A DNA stretch of 64,000 bases from Tubulanus polymorphus (taxonomy: Eukaryota; Nemertea; Palaeonemertea; Tubulaniformes; Tubulanidae): positions 8,094,231-8,158,230 of the forward strand of contig NC_134033.1 in assembly GCF_964204645.1 (NCBI RefSeq), read 5' to 3'. Shown in pieces: positions 46,291 to 58,800 of this stretch. The position numbers were made by a program, and so were the translations under genes. The notes beneath the pieces are model-generated. The model was not told the origin of the DNA. It saw nothing but the letters and a program-made list of their open reading frames with translations, and did not search any database. How positions within the stretch are numbered: position 1 is the stretch's first letter; each line of letters starts with the position of its first letter.

Positions 46291-46735
46291 ATTATTAAAT
46301 TAAAAAATCACATCAAAATTCTACTTGTACACACATCGATTTAATTTATTGATTGAGTTATTTCACAGCTGACTTGGCAGTGCTACAACAAGATATATGT
46401 ATTTCTACCTGAAATCAAGCTTTGATGTCTCACTGCTACATGTATTATTATACATTAGCATGATTTGGGTGAAATATACAACATATTTTGTCCATTAAGT
46501 ACGTACAGATTTGATAGCTGCCTGCTACCTATCGTACGCACTTCGTACGATCTGATTCACAGGTCCTAGCTAGACCATGCGTACGTACTATATGGACGGC
46601 CCCAATTTCTATTTCCGAGAAGAAAGTGAATGTGATATCCTTCTTGATGCTTGTTTGATAATACTTGGATTCGGGGAACAAATAATCTTACAACTATTGT
46701 TTATGTTTTCTTTTTTTTTGTTTTTCATAGTTTGA

Positions 46736-46899
46736 ATGATGTGGCCGGTATTGTTAGATTTGACTCGTGAGGAGTCGAAACGAGTCCTCCGTCGACTCGA
46801 ATTAGAAGCGTACTCGTCGATTGTGTCAGCGTTCAGGGCGCAGGGAGACCTCAATAAAGACAAGAAAAAAATCCTACTTGATTTGCAGCATGTTCTCAG
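46736..46899 (+). CDS. EMSY: EMSY exon (first coding)
   Basis: Begins with two ATGs (46736, 46739) just after an acceptor at 46730. Encodes most of the ENT helical domain (WPVLLDLTREESKRVLRRLE, FRAQGDLNKDKK). Ends in phase 2 at CTCAG with donor GTATAC. Confidence 0.92.
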
Positions 46900-49800
46900 G
46901 TATACACACAGTGAAAGCTGCATAATCCAGATTTGGATCTGCGTACAATGCAGTAAAAAACTAAGATGTTTGATCCAGTTTTCTCATAACTCACTGATTT
47001 AACTTCATACAACATATGAGGGCTGGCTGATTTTCAGAGGGGTGGAAAAATGAAAGGGGTAGCCGCTCCTCTAAAACCTGTTGTGGAAAACACTGCACTC
47101 AGTGATGGCCAATGGACCAACACAGTAAAATTGATCGAGACATGAACCTTGTTAAACCTAGCCTTGGGCTTCTTGTTGTAATTATACGATTTTTGTTTCA
47201 GCATTTCGACAGAACGTCACAGAGCTGAAGTAAGACGAGCTGTCAATGATGAAAAACTGACCACTGTAGCTGATAAGTATGTACTTGATATTTGAAAAAA
47301 ACGTTTAATCCATTGAGACTCAGTCTGAAAAAGTAATGACCATGGCAGTCATCTTGAATTTCTTCTTAGCATGATAGGCTACAGCCTGCAATTCTTGATG
47401 GAATTAATTAGCTCCGCCATGACTGAAGGTTAGGGGAGGACCCATCGTCGTTTGTCAGAATTAGCACTTTTTAGCTCCGCTGTGACCGAAGGTCAGCGGA
47501 GCTGATGGGTTAGGGGGTTCGTCGTCGTCGTCCGTCCGTCCGTCCGTTCGGTGTTCGGTGTCCGGCGTCAACTTTTTCTTTATATCCCTACTAGTCCTAC
47601 AGTTCTGATGGGATCTTGATGAAACTTGGTATGAATGATCTATGGGGGAGTGCCTACAAAAGTACAGAGCCATAATTTTGATTTTGCATACATTATGCAA
47701 ATTAGGGCTATTTTTAGATTTTCACTAAAATCGCTACTCCTCCATCGATTTTCAGCGGATTTCAATCAAACTTGGTATGAATGATCTATGGGGGAGTGCC
47801 TACAAAAGTACAGAGCCATATTTTTGATTTTGCATAAATTATGCAAATTAGGGCTATTTTTAGATTTTCACTTAAATCGCTACTTCTACTTCAGTTTTCA
47901 GTAGATATCAACCAAACTTGGTACGAATGATGTATGGGGGAGTGCCTACAAAAGTATAGAGCCATACTTTTGACTTTGCATAAATTATGCAAATTAGGGC
48001 TATTTTTAGATTTTCACTTAAATTGCTACTTCTACTCCAGTTTTCAGTAGATTTCAACCAAACTTCATATGAATGATCTATTGGGGAGTGCCTACAAAAG
48101 TATAGAGCCATTCTATATCGAAGCAATTGCATAGATTTTTGATAAATTTCACTTGGTGCCTATACTTGGGGACTACAGTTTGTTCCACTTATGACTTCAG
48201 TTCCAACAGTTTGTCAGTTTAGAGTATGTTAATATGATTATTGGTATTGTGGCCCTTCTCCAAGTGGCTATAATGTCCCTGAACATCTAGTTTCAAATAG
48301 ATACTGATGTGATAGTCTATGCTCCAAGCCACAACAAAGACAGCGGAGCTATATAAGCCGACAGGCTTCTTGTTACACTTTTGTGAGAGGTTTTCGAGGG
48401 AAATTCTGAAGACTCTTCGATCAATTATCTTGATCTGTTACATAGGTCTATTTGTATCCCCCAAGGGCCCATCAGCACGAAAAAAATTGGGACAATCAGA
48501 CTCAAGATGGCTGTCTTGTGACCTTTTTTGTGCCCAAATGTCAATTTTGGCCTGAATTCAGAGACCGGTTGCTTCCTAAAGGTTTGCCAATTTGTCATTG
48601 AAATTTGTGATGGGCATTCTATGAAAAGAGGCCTTTAGTAGGCATACGTACATCAGGTATTTTCGATCAGCCTATTATCACACAATTGGCGGCCATCTTA
48701 GTATCATCAGTACCACCCGATTCTTTTTTCTTGCCATCAGGGAGTTAGATATTGAATGATTTATACAATTTGTCTATTTTATATTGGCACCTATGCATAT
48801 TTTCTAACCATAATCATTTGCAAAGTAGTAGCTCATGACATGTTCTATGATTGTGGTCAGTTTCAAGGTCATTCGGTTATGTATATGGTCACTAGGGGGC
48901 GTTGAATAGTAAAATAAGTTAGTGTTTCTATGTTTGTGGTAAGTTTCAAGGTCATTGATTTCAGTACATGGTTACCAGGGAGCCTTGAATATTGATTCAT
49001 ACAGCGGAGCTATATTAGCTGATAGACACTCCTCGTTTAAAGTACTTGGTGTGAGGAAGTGGGTCCGTAAGATGTCCATCCCTATTGAAAATAGACATCA
49101 TTTGCCATCAAACATTGCTACCATGATTAAGCATGATTGAGCCTGCATTTCTTGATATGGATTTCCATGAAACTTGATGTGAGAGTTCAGACAGCTTTGT
49201 CTACTATTGTCTGTCACACCTGCTCTCCCTGCGACGTTTTGGTTCGTAATTTCGTTAATAATCGGTCATCTCTAAATATTATCCATCAATTTGTTCAGTT
49301 AAGATTTGCATTCAAAAATAAATCATGAAGTGGCATAGATTTGTTCTATCATAGATTTGTTCTGTAGATTTGTTCTTTCATCTATCAGCGATAGTTTACC
49401 TAGCATACGCTCGCGTAATGCTGAAAAACGGCTTTTATGGCCCATCACATGGCGCCACCTGCTGTATTTTGATATGCTAATGAGCAGGTGATGACGTCAC
49501 TGTAACGTTTCCGAGCGTCCGCGGAGCGGATTTTTCAGCATTACGCTAGCGTATGCTGAGTAAACTTTCGCTCATAAATGAAAACAAAAACAACTTAAGT
49601 AAAACTTGTTGTTTATTTCTGAATGCAAACGTCCTCACTGAACAAATTGATGCGTAATAAAGGTAGATAAACTGTTTATTAACGAAATTACGAACCAAAA
49701 CGTCACACGGAGAGCATGTGTGACAGACAGTAGATTGGAACCAACAATTCTTATGAACAGTGTTGCCAGACTTCCGGAAATTTCCGGAGTTCCAGAAATC

Positions 49801-52800
49801 GAAACTTTCAACAAAAAAATTCCCGAAAACAACAAAACAATGTAGGTGGCGCCACGCTATGGGCCGCGTAAGCCGTTTTTTCAGCATTTCAGTACGGGAA
49901 CGATCTTGACTTTGATTTCTGGAAATATAATAGCTAGGTGCTGGCAACACTGTATGAATATGGAATATTATGTTACCTTTCTTCAATTTCTTGTCCTTGA
50001 CTGTTTGGTTTTAAGCTGGTGAAACAAAATAGCATTGATATGCAAAACCCTCAATTGATGATAGCTAAGCTTATTCTAACGTCCACCTTTCATTTTCGTT
50101 TCGCTGATGATGAGTTTTAGTTAAAACCTTGAAACGTTACAACCCATAAATACCTTAAATATCATCAATTGTGGGTTTCGCTTATCAACTCTGAGAGTAT
50201 CTGAGAATATCAGTCTGCCAGTCATGATTTGTTGCAGTGCTACATTCCTAGTTTGAAAATGAACTATTAATTAAAGCTGAGCTCGGGTCGACTTACCACC
50301 CGACCATCTCGTCATAGAACAGCAGTTGTAAACACGTGACCGTTGATTGCCGATTCATTTGTCGTAAGCGCACTCAGGTCGACTACGACTCGATCATCGA
50401 GTCTAAAGGTTACGTGATGCATGACTCGTCGCTGATTGGCTACAATGATCTGATCGGGTCGCAGAAATAGAACATGCGATTTGGTTCACAAAAGGTCTAC
50501 GATGAGTCCGTCACAGTCGTAAGTTACTTCATGTCAAATAAGTTCCTGATGTAAAAATCGCAGACCGTTCTGATGAGATGATCCGGTCGTAAGTCGACCT
50601 GAGCTTAGCCTAAGCGGACAACAAACACCAGCAATTTTACCTGATCACTTTCAAGATATGATACATGTACTTGAAAATAAATGGTGAATGTGTGCAGGAT
50701 GTAGCCTTACATGGTGATTTTGCATTTTAGCCTGCAGGTAGAAAGTAGCCTTGTCTACTTATAAATTTGTTTTATTTTTTTTATCAGTATGTGCGGTCCA
50801 AACGTCAGTTCTGAATGGATGATTGAAGGTCGTCGTTTGATTCCCCTGATGCCGAGACTCGTTCCGCAGACTGCGTTTACCATTACGGCTAACAACGCTG
50901 CTACGGCTCAGGCCGTTAAAAACGCGTCGATGCCGACTCCAAGTTTAACGGGAAATAAAGACTGTAAGTTACAAAATGAGTCATACGTCACAGGATTAGT
51001 AATGAAATAGATTTGATAATTCTTTGCTATTGGAATTTTAATGTGAGCGGTTGGATGAAAATGGAAGTCTCTCGAAATTCATAATTAAGTAAATTACATG
51101 TACTTATTAACCCTCTGGATACTGGGTTACAGAGTACTTTTTAAAATGTTTCAACCCATCTGAGATTGACTGAGGTCTGGGGTCGGTTTCACAAAAATGA
51201 AAAGGTTGTCATTATTAACATATCTAAATTTTGTTTCATGAAACAGGCCCCTGCTGTTCGATTACTATAGTTCCTTTAGGACTGCAACCTTACTGTTTTG
51301 GTGTCTTTTGAAGTTTTCCGTGTTTACAGTATCGTCTTGATTTTTTTGCTGATCCAATTCAGTATATTCAACATTCAAAAAACAACTGTATCGGACATGA
51401 AACCCAAGCAGAAAAGTAAGAAAGTGTGAAGCAATTCACCTCATGCAAATCAAATTGGAAAAGAACCATTTTAGGGGCAGCGTGCCTGACTAGTGACCAT
51501 GTATGTTATGCGCAATTTTCTCAGTAGTTTGATTGTAACAAATGTGCAAAAATAACATGCAATGATGTATTCATACAAGGGCAGCTTCCCTCAAAAATTT
51601 AGATGGGAATAACAAGTTAGTGCACATAAGTCTCTTAAATCTAAGGGTGTTTGGATGACTCTGATAAAAAAAAATACTTCTTAACTCATCAAAAAAAGTA
51701 GTTAATGGAATTCATGGCCCAGTTCATGGTAGTATTCATATTTAGGGGGCATACTGTATTCATTTTGTCGTCTGTCCGTCCGTCTGTCCGCAGTGGTTGA
51801 TCGCAGTGGTATCCCAGCAGCTAAACCCTTCGACAGATTTTTCAGTTGTGTTGTGCTGTATGAGGTTAGTAACTGATTAGATTTTGGGTCCTGTACATCC
51901 AAGGTCAAGGTCGCAGGAAGCCATTTTGTGAATTTAATTTCCAGGCTCTAACTCATAAATGGTTTGAGATAACTTACTGAAATTCTATGGATGGGTTATC
52001 CTAGAGACCGTGGGTAACTGATAAGATTTTGGGGTCCTGTAGGTCCAAGGTCAAGGTCGCAGGAAGCCATTTCGTGAATTTTATTTCCGAACTCTAACTC
52101 ATAAATGGTTTAAGGTAACTTACTGAAATTCTATGGATGGGTTATCCTAGGGACTGTGGGTAATTGATTAGATTTCAGGTCATGTTGGTCAAAGGTCAAG
52201 GTAACTAGGAGCTGTTATGTATTTTTCATTTCCGGGCTCTATCTCATAGATGTTTTAAGATAATTTGGTGACATTTTTTGGATGGGTTATCCTAAAGACC
52301 GTGAGTAACTGATAACATTTAGGTCCTGTAGGTCAAAGGTCAAGGTCACCAGGAGCTGTTTTGTATTTTTCATTTCCGGGCTCTTAGTTCATAAACGGTA
52401 TAAGATAACTTTGTGAAATTTAGTGGATGGGTTACGCTAGAGACCTTGAGTGACTAAGTGAATTTCGAGTCCTGTAGGTGAAAGGTCAAGGTCACCGGAA
52501 GCCGATTTGTATTTTTCATTTCCTGCCTTGAGAAATAGGTCGACATACACTCGGGGTGTATTTTACACTCAGGCGATTCACCTGATGTGGGGCCATCAGT
52601 CGTCAGCGACATTCTAGTTTATTTCTGTACACAGAAGGCAAATTATGATACATTGGGGTACCTCTTAAGTTGGGAACACAGAAAATCTAATTGAAAACAT
52701 TGGAATTAAGTAACTAACATCGGCAAGGAAAGCAAATCCTAAGATTTGCAAAGCAAATCTTAAGATTTGCAACCGTGTTTAAGATTTTGCTTGGGTGACA

Positions 52801-55800
52801 ATAGAAGTGAAAGTGTCTCACCATTTGGCTGGGTGTTCAATCCGTGAGAAAATCAAAGTTAGTTATATGAAATTTGATTTATTACTGTATAACCTTAATA
52901 ATAACCAGTATTAGTTAACTTTAGGTATGTTTATTTTCTCTCTTAGTGTCAGCTCCGTTGTTGGTAGCAAGTGCAGCACCTGCGACTAATATCCCCAGAT
53001 TAGCCCGACCGGCTAGCCCTACATCAAATGTGGTTGTATTACCAAGTGGAATGTCTATTCACATCAAAGGTAGGAACTAATCACGAAGAGTTATTAGGGT
53101 GGGAGGATGTGTCTACTAGGACAAGGGTTTGTACTCTGACAGAGTCTCATGATGTTATCAGTTTTGAATCCCTGCTGAGGGAGGATGTGTCTACTCGGAC
53201 AGGGGTTCGTACTGTGATAGTCTCATCATGTTATCAGTATTTCCATCGAGTACTGTACCCTTTCCTATGGTTTTTGCCAATATTTTCTAAATTTGGATTT
53301 ATCGCCAATGGTTTTTCTATACGACCCGGCCCTGCGGTATTGCATTTAGCCACCGGCGAAATCCGCCATCTTTTTTCTTGGCGTTCTCGCAGTAGAACGC
53401 GTTGGATTTTTTCGCCGTAAAAATCTGGGAATTAGGATATTAGGGAGTTTTTCACTCTCGTAACGGTGAGTCCGTTCGGTTTGGGGGTTATCCCTGATTT
53501 CTTTTTTTCCGTAAGAATTTTATTTACAAATATAATTTGATTGAATTGAATTGAATTGTTTTGATTTGTAACAGGATAATTATGCCACCCCCTCCTAAGG
53601 GTCAGCATCGTGGCGGGGAGGGATGCGGGCATTTGTTTGGCGCCTGGGACAACCACGATTCATGTGCGTCGTGCAGGCGCAAATCCGGTCAAATATGTGC
53701 AAGGAGCAATCCTTGCAATATTTGCGTCGTGTGGTCCGAGGACCTTTGGCTTCGGGCCGATAAGGCTCTTAAACTAAGAGATCGTCGTCGAGTTAGCAGG
53801 GATTCGTCGGTTTCGGCCGATGTGCCAACCGACGTTTCTAATCCTGTTTCTTATCGTAAAGCGGAGCGGTCGCCGGTCGTTCAGGTACGATCGGCTTCCC
53901 AACTCCGTTCACCGGGGAAGAACGCGGGTTCACCGGCACCGGTCTCCGGTCATTCACCGGTCTCTGGTCGTTCACCGGTTCGGCCGGTTCGGCCGGTTCA
54001 GACTACATGTTCGGAACCGAGCGCGCGCCGCGGTAGTCGCGAACGGCCCGCACCGGTTCGGTCGGTACCGGTCCGGTCCGGGTCGGGCATCGGTCCGGTT
54101 CGGTCCGGTTCGGCCACCGGTCCGGTCCAGACGTCGTCCGGTACAAAACATCCGGTACGTTCATCGTCTGATTCTGATCGTCGCTCCGGGGATAGAGCTC
54201 GCTCTCCCACTAGATTTAGACGCCGGGAGCGTAATAAACGAGCAAGATCTCCTTCTCGCAGATCAAGGTTTGATCGCGAGAGGGACTACGATCGTTATTG
54301 TCGGAAGTTTCGCCGTCGGTCTTCTCATCGTTCGTCGACGTCGGTTAGCGATGAAAGCGATTCTTCTAGTAGGTCACGATCCCGTTCGAGGGACCGTCAC
54401 CGAAGTCGGCATGATCGTCGGGATACTGGAAAATACCTGACTCAGAAGGATTTCCATGTATTTGAGGAGAAAATTTTAAACTTGTTATCTTCGTCGCAAC
54501 AAGTTGCTGCAACTTCTACAACAGGTAAGCCTATTCCTGATTGTCCGGTTAGAAGTTCGCCAGCCCACTCAGTTTTTCGGAATTCTGACTCTGAATTCCT
54601 GGATGCTGCGGTAGGGTCTGATTTCAATGAGGATCCGGTCCCAGAGGCGGCAATTCCTTCTGGGGTCGTTCCTGTCGCAAGCAATTGTGGGTTGCCCCAG
54701 ACGATGGGGGCTTCCCTGGCTCGCAATGTATCTCCGTCCCGTTCAGTTTTATCCGAACCAGCGGGTGACATGCCATTTAGAGCGATGATAAGTGAGTTCT
54801 TTGTCAAGCACGGGGCAACTCGCGCTAAGCCCACAGCAGCTCCTCTGGTCGGTGAGTCAATGGAAGCTTATCGCCCTCCGGACTCCGATCTTAACGTTTT
54901 ACGGGAATCGTCAGCGGTTTCAAGAGAATGGGCTCGATTGGATACGCAATTATGGGGTGAATGTCGGCCTGGAACTTTTTCATTTCCCCCTCCAGAACGG
55001 GGTATGAAATCTGGGAAATATTTTAGTTCAACCGATCCACCTATAGGCGCATTTCGCTCGGCGTATTACGCAACTCCAGGTGCTGTGGATCACAGTCATA
55101 ACTGCCTGGATGCTGATTATACTTTGATCAGCCCGGATACTGTTACAGCACAGTCGGGTATTCGTTTGCCTAAGTCCGGTTTGGTGGCCATGACGTCAAT
55201 CCTGGACAATCTTACCAGGGTTGGTTCGTTTCAAGATATGGCACTTAAGGTGTTGACGGGTGAGCTTCGCGAGACTCACGCCGCCGTTCATGCGGGCTCC
55301 GACCCAGAGTCAGTTGCCCTAAAACTGGAGGGAATGGACCGGATTATCCAATCTTTGGCTCGGTCTGTTTCGCATGTAATTCCGTTGTCGGTTCGGGGTC
55401 AGGCTAATCTGGTGTTAGCCTCCCGTCAGTCAGTGATGGACTCCAGTGCCAAAACTCGTCTACCGGATATGGTGTCCAATGCTTTGCTGAGAGCCCCATT
55501 GGGGACGTCTTCACGTCTCTTCTCCGGTTGGTGCGCTCCGGTTTCCGCAGAGCTGAGGAAGATTCGGGAGGTTCAGGCCAAGTCCAACCCCCGAACTCCG
55601 TGGAAAAAGCGTTCTGGTCCGACGCCGGCGGCGCAAGGTTCGGCACGGACGCAAACAGGACCATCTCAAACTTCAGCGCTTTCTCAGGCGGCTTCGGATG
55701 CCGGTTGGAGAACTAGCGCGCAACTTCAACAATCGTGTCAAGCCTCGTCCGGTCGTAACAGTTCCGGTTCGTATCGAGGCAAGGGGAAGGCTCCAAAAAG

Positions 55801-58800
55801 GGGCTCTTCCTTTCGGAAAAACTCGAAATGAATTCTTGGGACCAGTGGGAGGTTGTCTGCAGCAGGCAGCAACCCACTGGTCCGACCTCTTTGGAGACGG
55901 TTGGCCCTCCCGGGTCGTCTCTCGGGGCTACCGTCTCCGTTTCCTAAGGCGACCGCGCCTGATGAGGTCACCTCCCGACATGCGGCCAAAACCAGGTCAG
56001 GAGGCCTTAATCTCTCCGGCTCTCAAGGAACTGGCAGAGAAGGGAGCGATAGAACCAGTTTGCAACGAAACTTCTCCCGGCTGGTTTTCTCGAATATTCA
56101 TGGTACCAAAGGCCACAGGGGGTCAACGGACAGTGATAGATCTGTCATCCCTCAATCGGCACCTAGACATTCCAAGGTTCCGGATGACCAAGCCCAAGGA
56201 CGTGATTCAAGGGCTCCGTCCGGGTCAATGGGCGGCTTCATTGGACCTGAAAGATGCTTACTTTCAGGTTCCAATTCACCCAAAATCTCGGCGATTTCTC
56301 AGGATAAAGTGGAAAGGCCGCCAGTTCCAATTCAGGTCTCTTCCATTTGGCCTCAGTACGGCCCCGTGGGTTTTCACCAAGTTGGTCAAGTCAGTTCAGA
56401 AGGTACTTCAGTCAAGGGGTGTTCGACTGTTCGTTTACCTCGACGACTGGTTAATAGTCGCGAATTCGGCTCAGGAATGTCGGGAGGCAATGACCTCAGT
56501 CTTGGACTTAGTCCATCAGCTAGGGTTCCGCGTAAACAGGGAAAAATCTCAGTTGACGCCGGCCCAACAGTTCACTTATCTCGGCATGGACTTCGATCTC
56601 CGAATCGGCAAAGTCTTTCCGTCTATGGTTCGAGTGGCCAAACTTCAAGAAGCTGTAGCGGGAGTGTCCACAACCCCGAGAACAGCTCGTTACTGGTCAC
56701 GGCTTCTAGGCTCCATCAGCTCCATGGGTCTGGTGGTGCCCTTAGGCCGCCTCAGAAGCAGGCGCTTGCAACAATATTGGAAGGTCTTCTGGTCTCAGTC
56801 GAAGGGCAACTGGGAGGCCTTGATTCCCGTACCTCCAACCGATCTAAGTCCGGATCTTCAGTGGTGGGCGGCCACTACGAATCTTCGGCTCGGGGTGTCA
56901 CTAGCCCCGTTAGAGGCTCCAGTTCGTGTATTCACGGATGCCAGTCACCAAGGTTGGGGGGCACATCTGGAGAACCGAGTCAAAGCCGGGAAATGGTCTC
57001 GCTACGAGGCCACCAACCACATAAATTTCCTAGAAATGCTGGCCGTGTGGAAGGCCCTGAAGTTCTTTCACAGGAGAGTGGAGGGCCACCACGTTTGGTT
57101 AGCCACAGACAATTCAACAGTGAGGGCTTACCTTCAGAACCAAGGGGGCACTCACTCAGAAACCCTCACAGGTCTGTCGGCCAAAATTCTTCTTTGGTGC
57201 CAGACAAAGGGCGTGTCCCTGACTGTGGCACATTTAGCAGGGAAAAGGAACGTGATGGCCGATGCTCTGTCTCGTCGAGGTCAGGCTATTGCGACAGAAT
57301 GGGTTCTCCACCAAGAAGTAGCCGATCGGGTTCGGGGCATTTTTGGCAATCCGCTGCTGGATCTGTTTGCCACCCGGTTCAATCGGAGGTGTCCTCTGTT
57401 TGTGTCCCCGTTTCCAGACGCGGAAGCGTGGGGGGTCGATGCCTTCTCTCTGGACTGGTCGGGGATGCATGCGTATGCGTTCCCGCCCACACCAGTCCTG
57501 CCGCGCTTACTGGATCAAATAGAGAGATCAGTCAATTGCAACATAGTTCTGGTAGCACCATGTTGGCCGGCTCAGAAATGGTTCCTACCACTTCTCAACC
57601 TACTGTGCGACAACCCCAGGATTCTTCCGAATTTCCCATCGCTTCTGTCTCAGGGGATCTTTCGGCATCATCCAAACAGCCAGTGGTTAAATCTGCTCGC
57701 CTGGCCATTGTCCAGCGATCCTTGTCAGCTTCAGGCTTTTCAGAACAGGCTGCCTCCTTTATCGCAGGATCTAAGCGGCCATCAACAAGTACCATTTACG
57801 ATGCCAAGTGGAGTCATTTTGCGGATTGGTGTGCTGCAGGGGAAATTGATCCATGCTCACCCTCTGTAGCTCAATTGGCAGATTTTTTACTGCACCTATT
57901 TGTAGCAAAAGGTTTACAGGTCATAACTATTAAAGGTTACCGCTCCGCGATTTCTCATACATTGCGTGCTTCTGGATGGCCAAATGTAGCAGGGGATCAT
58001 CGGATATCCCAGCTGGTTGCTGGGTTTTCTATTTCCCGGCCTCGGGTAACAAGGACAGTTCCACCATGGGATCTGTCTGTAATTTTGAAGAAGTTAATGG
58101 AGGCTCCATTTGAACCTCTTTCGGCAGCGTCTTTTGCAAATTTGTCAAAAAAGACTGTATTTTTGCTGTTCTTGGCTTGCTCGGCCCGTCGCTCTGAGAT
58201 TCATGCGCTTTCAGTCCGACCAGGTCACATTGTCTTTGGGCCAGCGAATGAATTTGTTTCGCTGCGGCCTGCTTTGGAATTTTTGGCAAAGAACCAACGA
58301 CCAGGCTCGGTTGGGCGTCAATGGCGAATTGAAGCCCTAAAACATCGAGTGGAACCGGGCATCCCGGACAGGACTTTATGTCCTGTGCGGGCGTTGTGTT
58401 TCTATTTAGATCGCTCTGCTTCACGGAGGGGTTCACGGGAGCGGTTATTTATTCCGCTGCTGGATCACCTAAAGGGTGATATTTCGCGGGACACAGTAGC
58501 CCGATGGGTCTCTTCAATGATCAAGGACATTTTATTGAAGGAGAATCTTTCCTCGGAGGGAGTCGTTTCTCATCAAGTGAGGTCTATGGCTACTTCCTGC
58601 GCAGCCTTTTCGGGTGCTCCGTTGGAGGAAGTCTGTCGGGCCGCCTTTTGGAATTCACCGTCGACATTCACGTCATTTTATTTACGGGATGTTTCAGGCC
58701 AGTTAGGCTCATTAGCTTCACTGGGTCCTGTTGTCATGGCTCAAGGTGTCCGTTCTTTCCGATCGGACCCTTTAGTGTAGAATATTTATGTAGCATTATC

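Noticed and set aside
55853-57559. N-terminal 570 codons of the long recombinase frame as a protein
   Set aside because: It overlaps RT in another frame and shows no domain; only the part from about 57560 is recombinase. Kept as a finding about frame openness, not as a gene.
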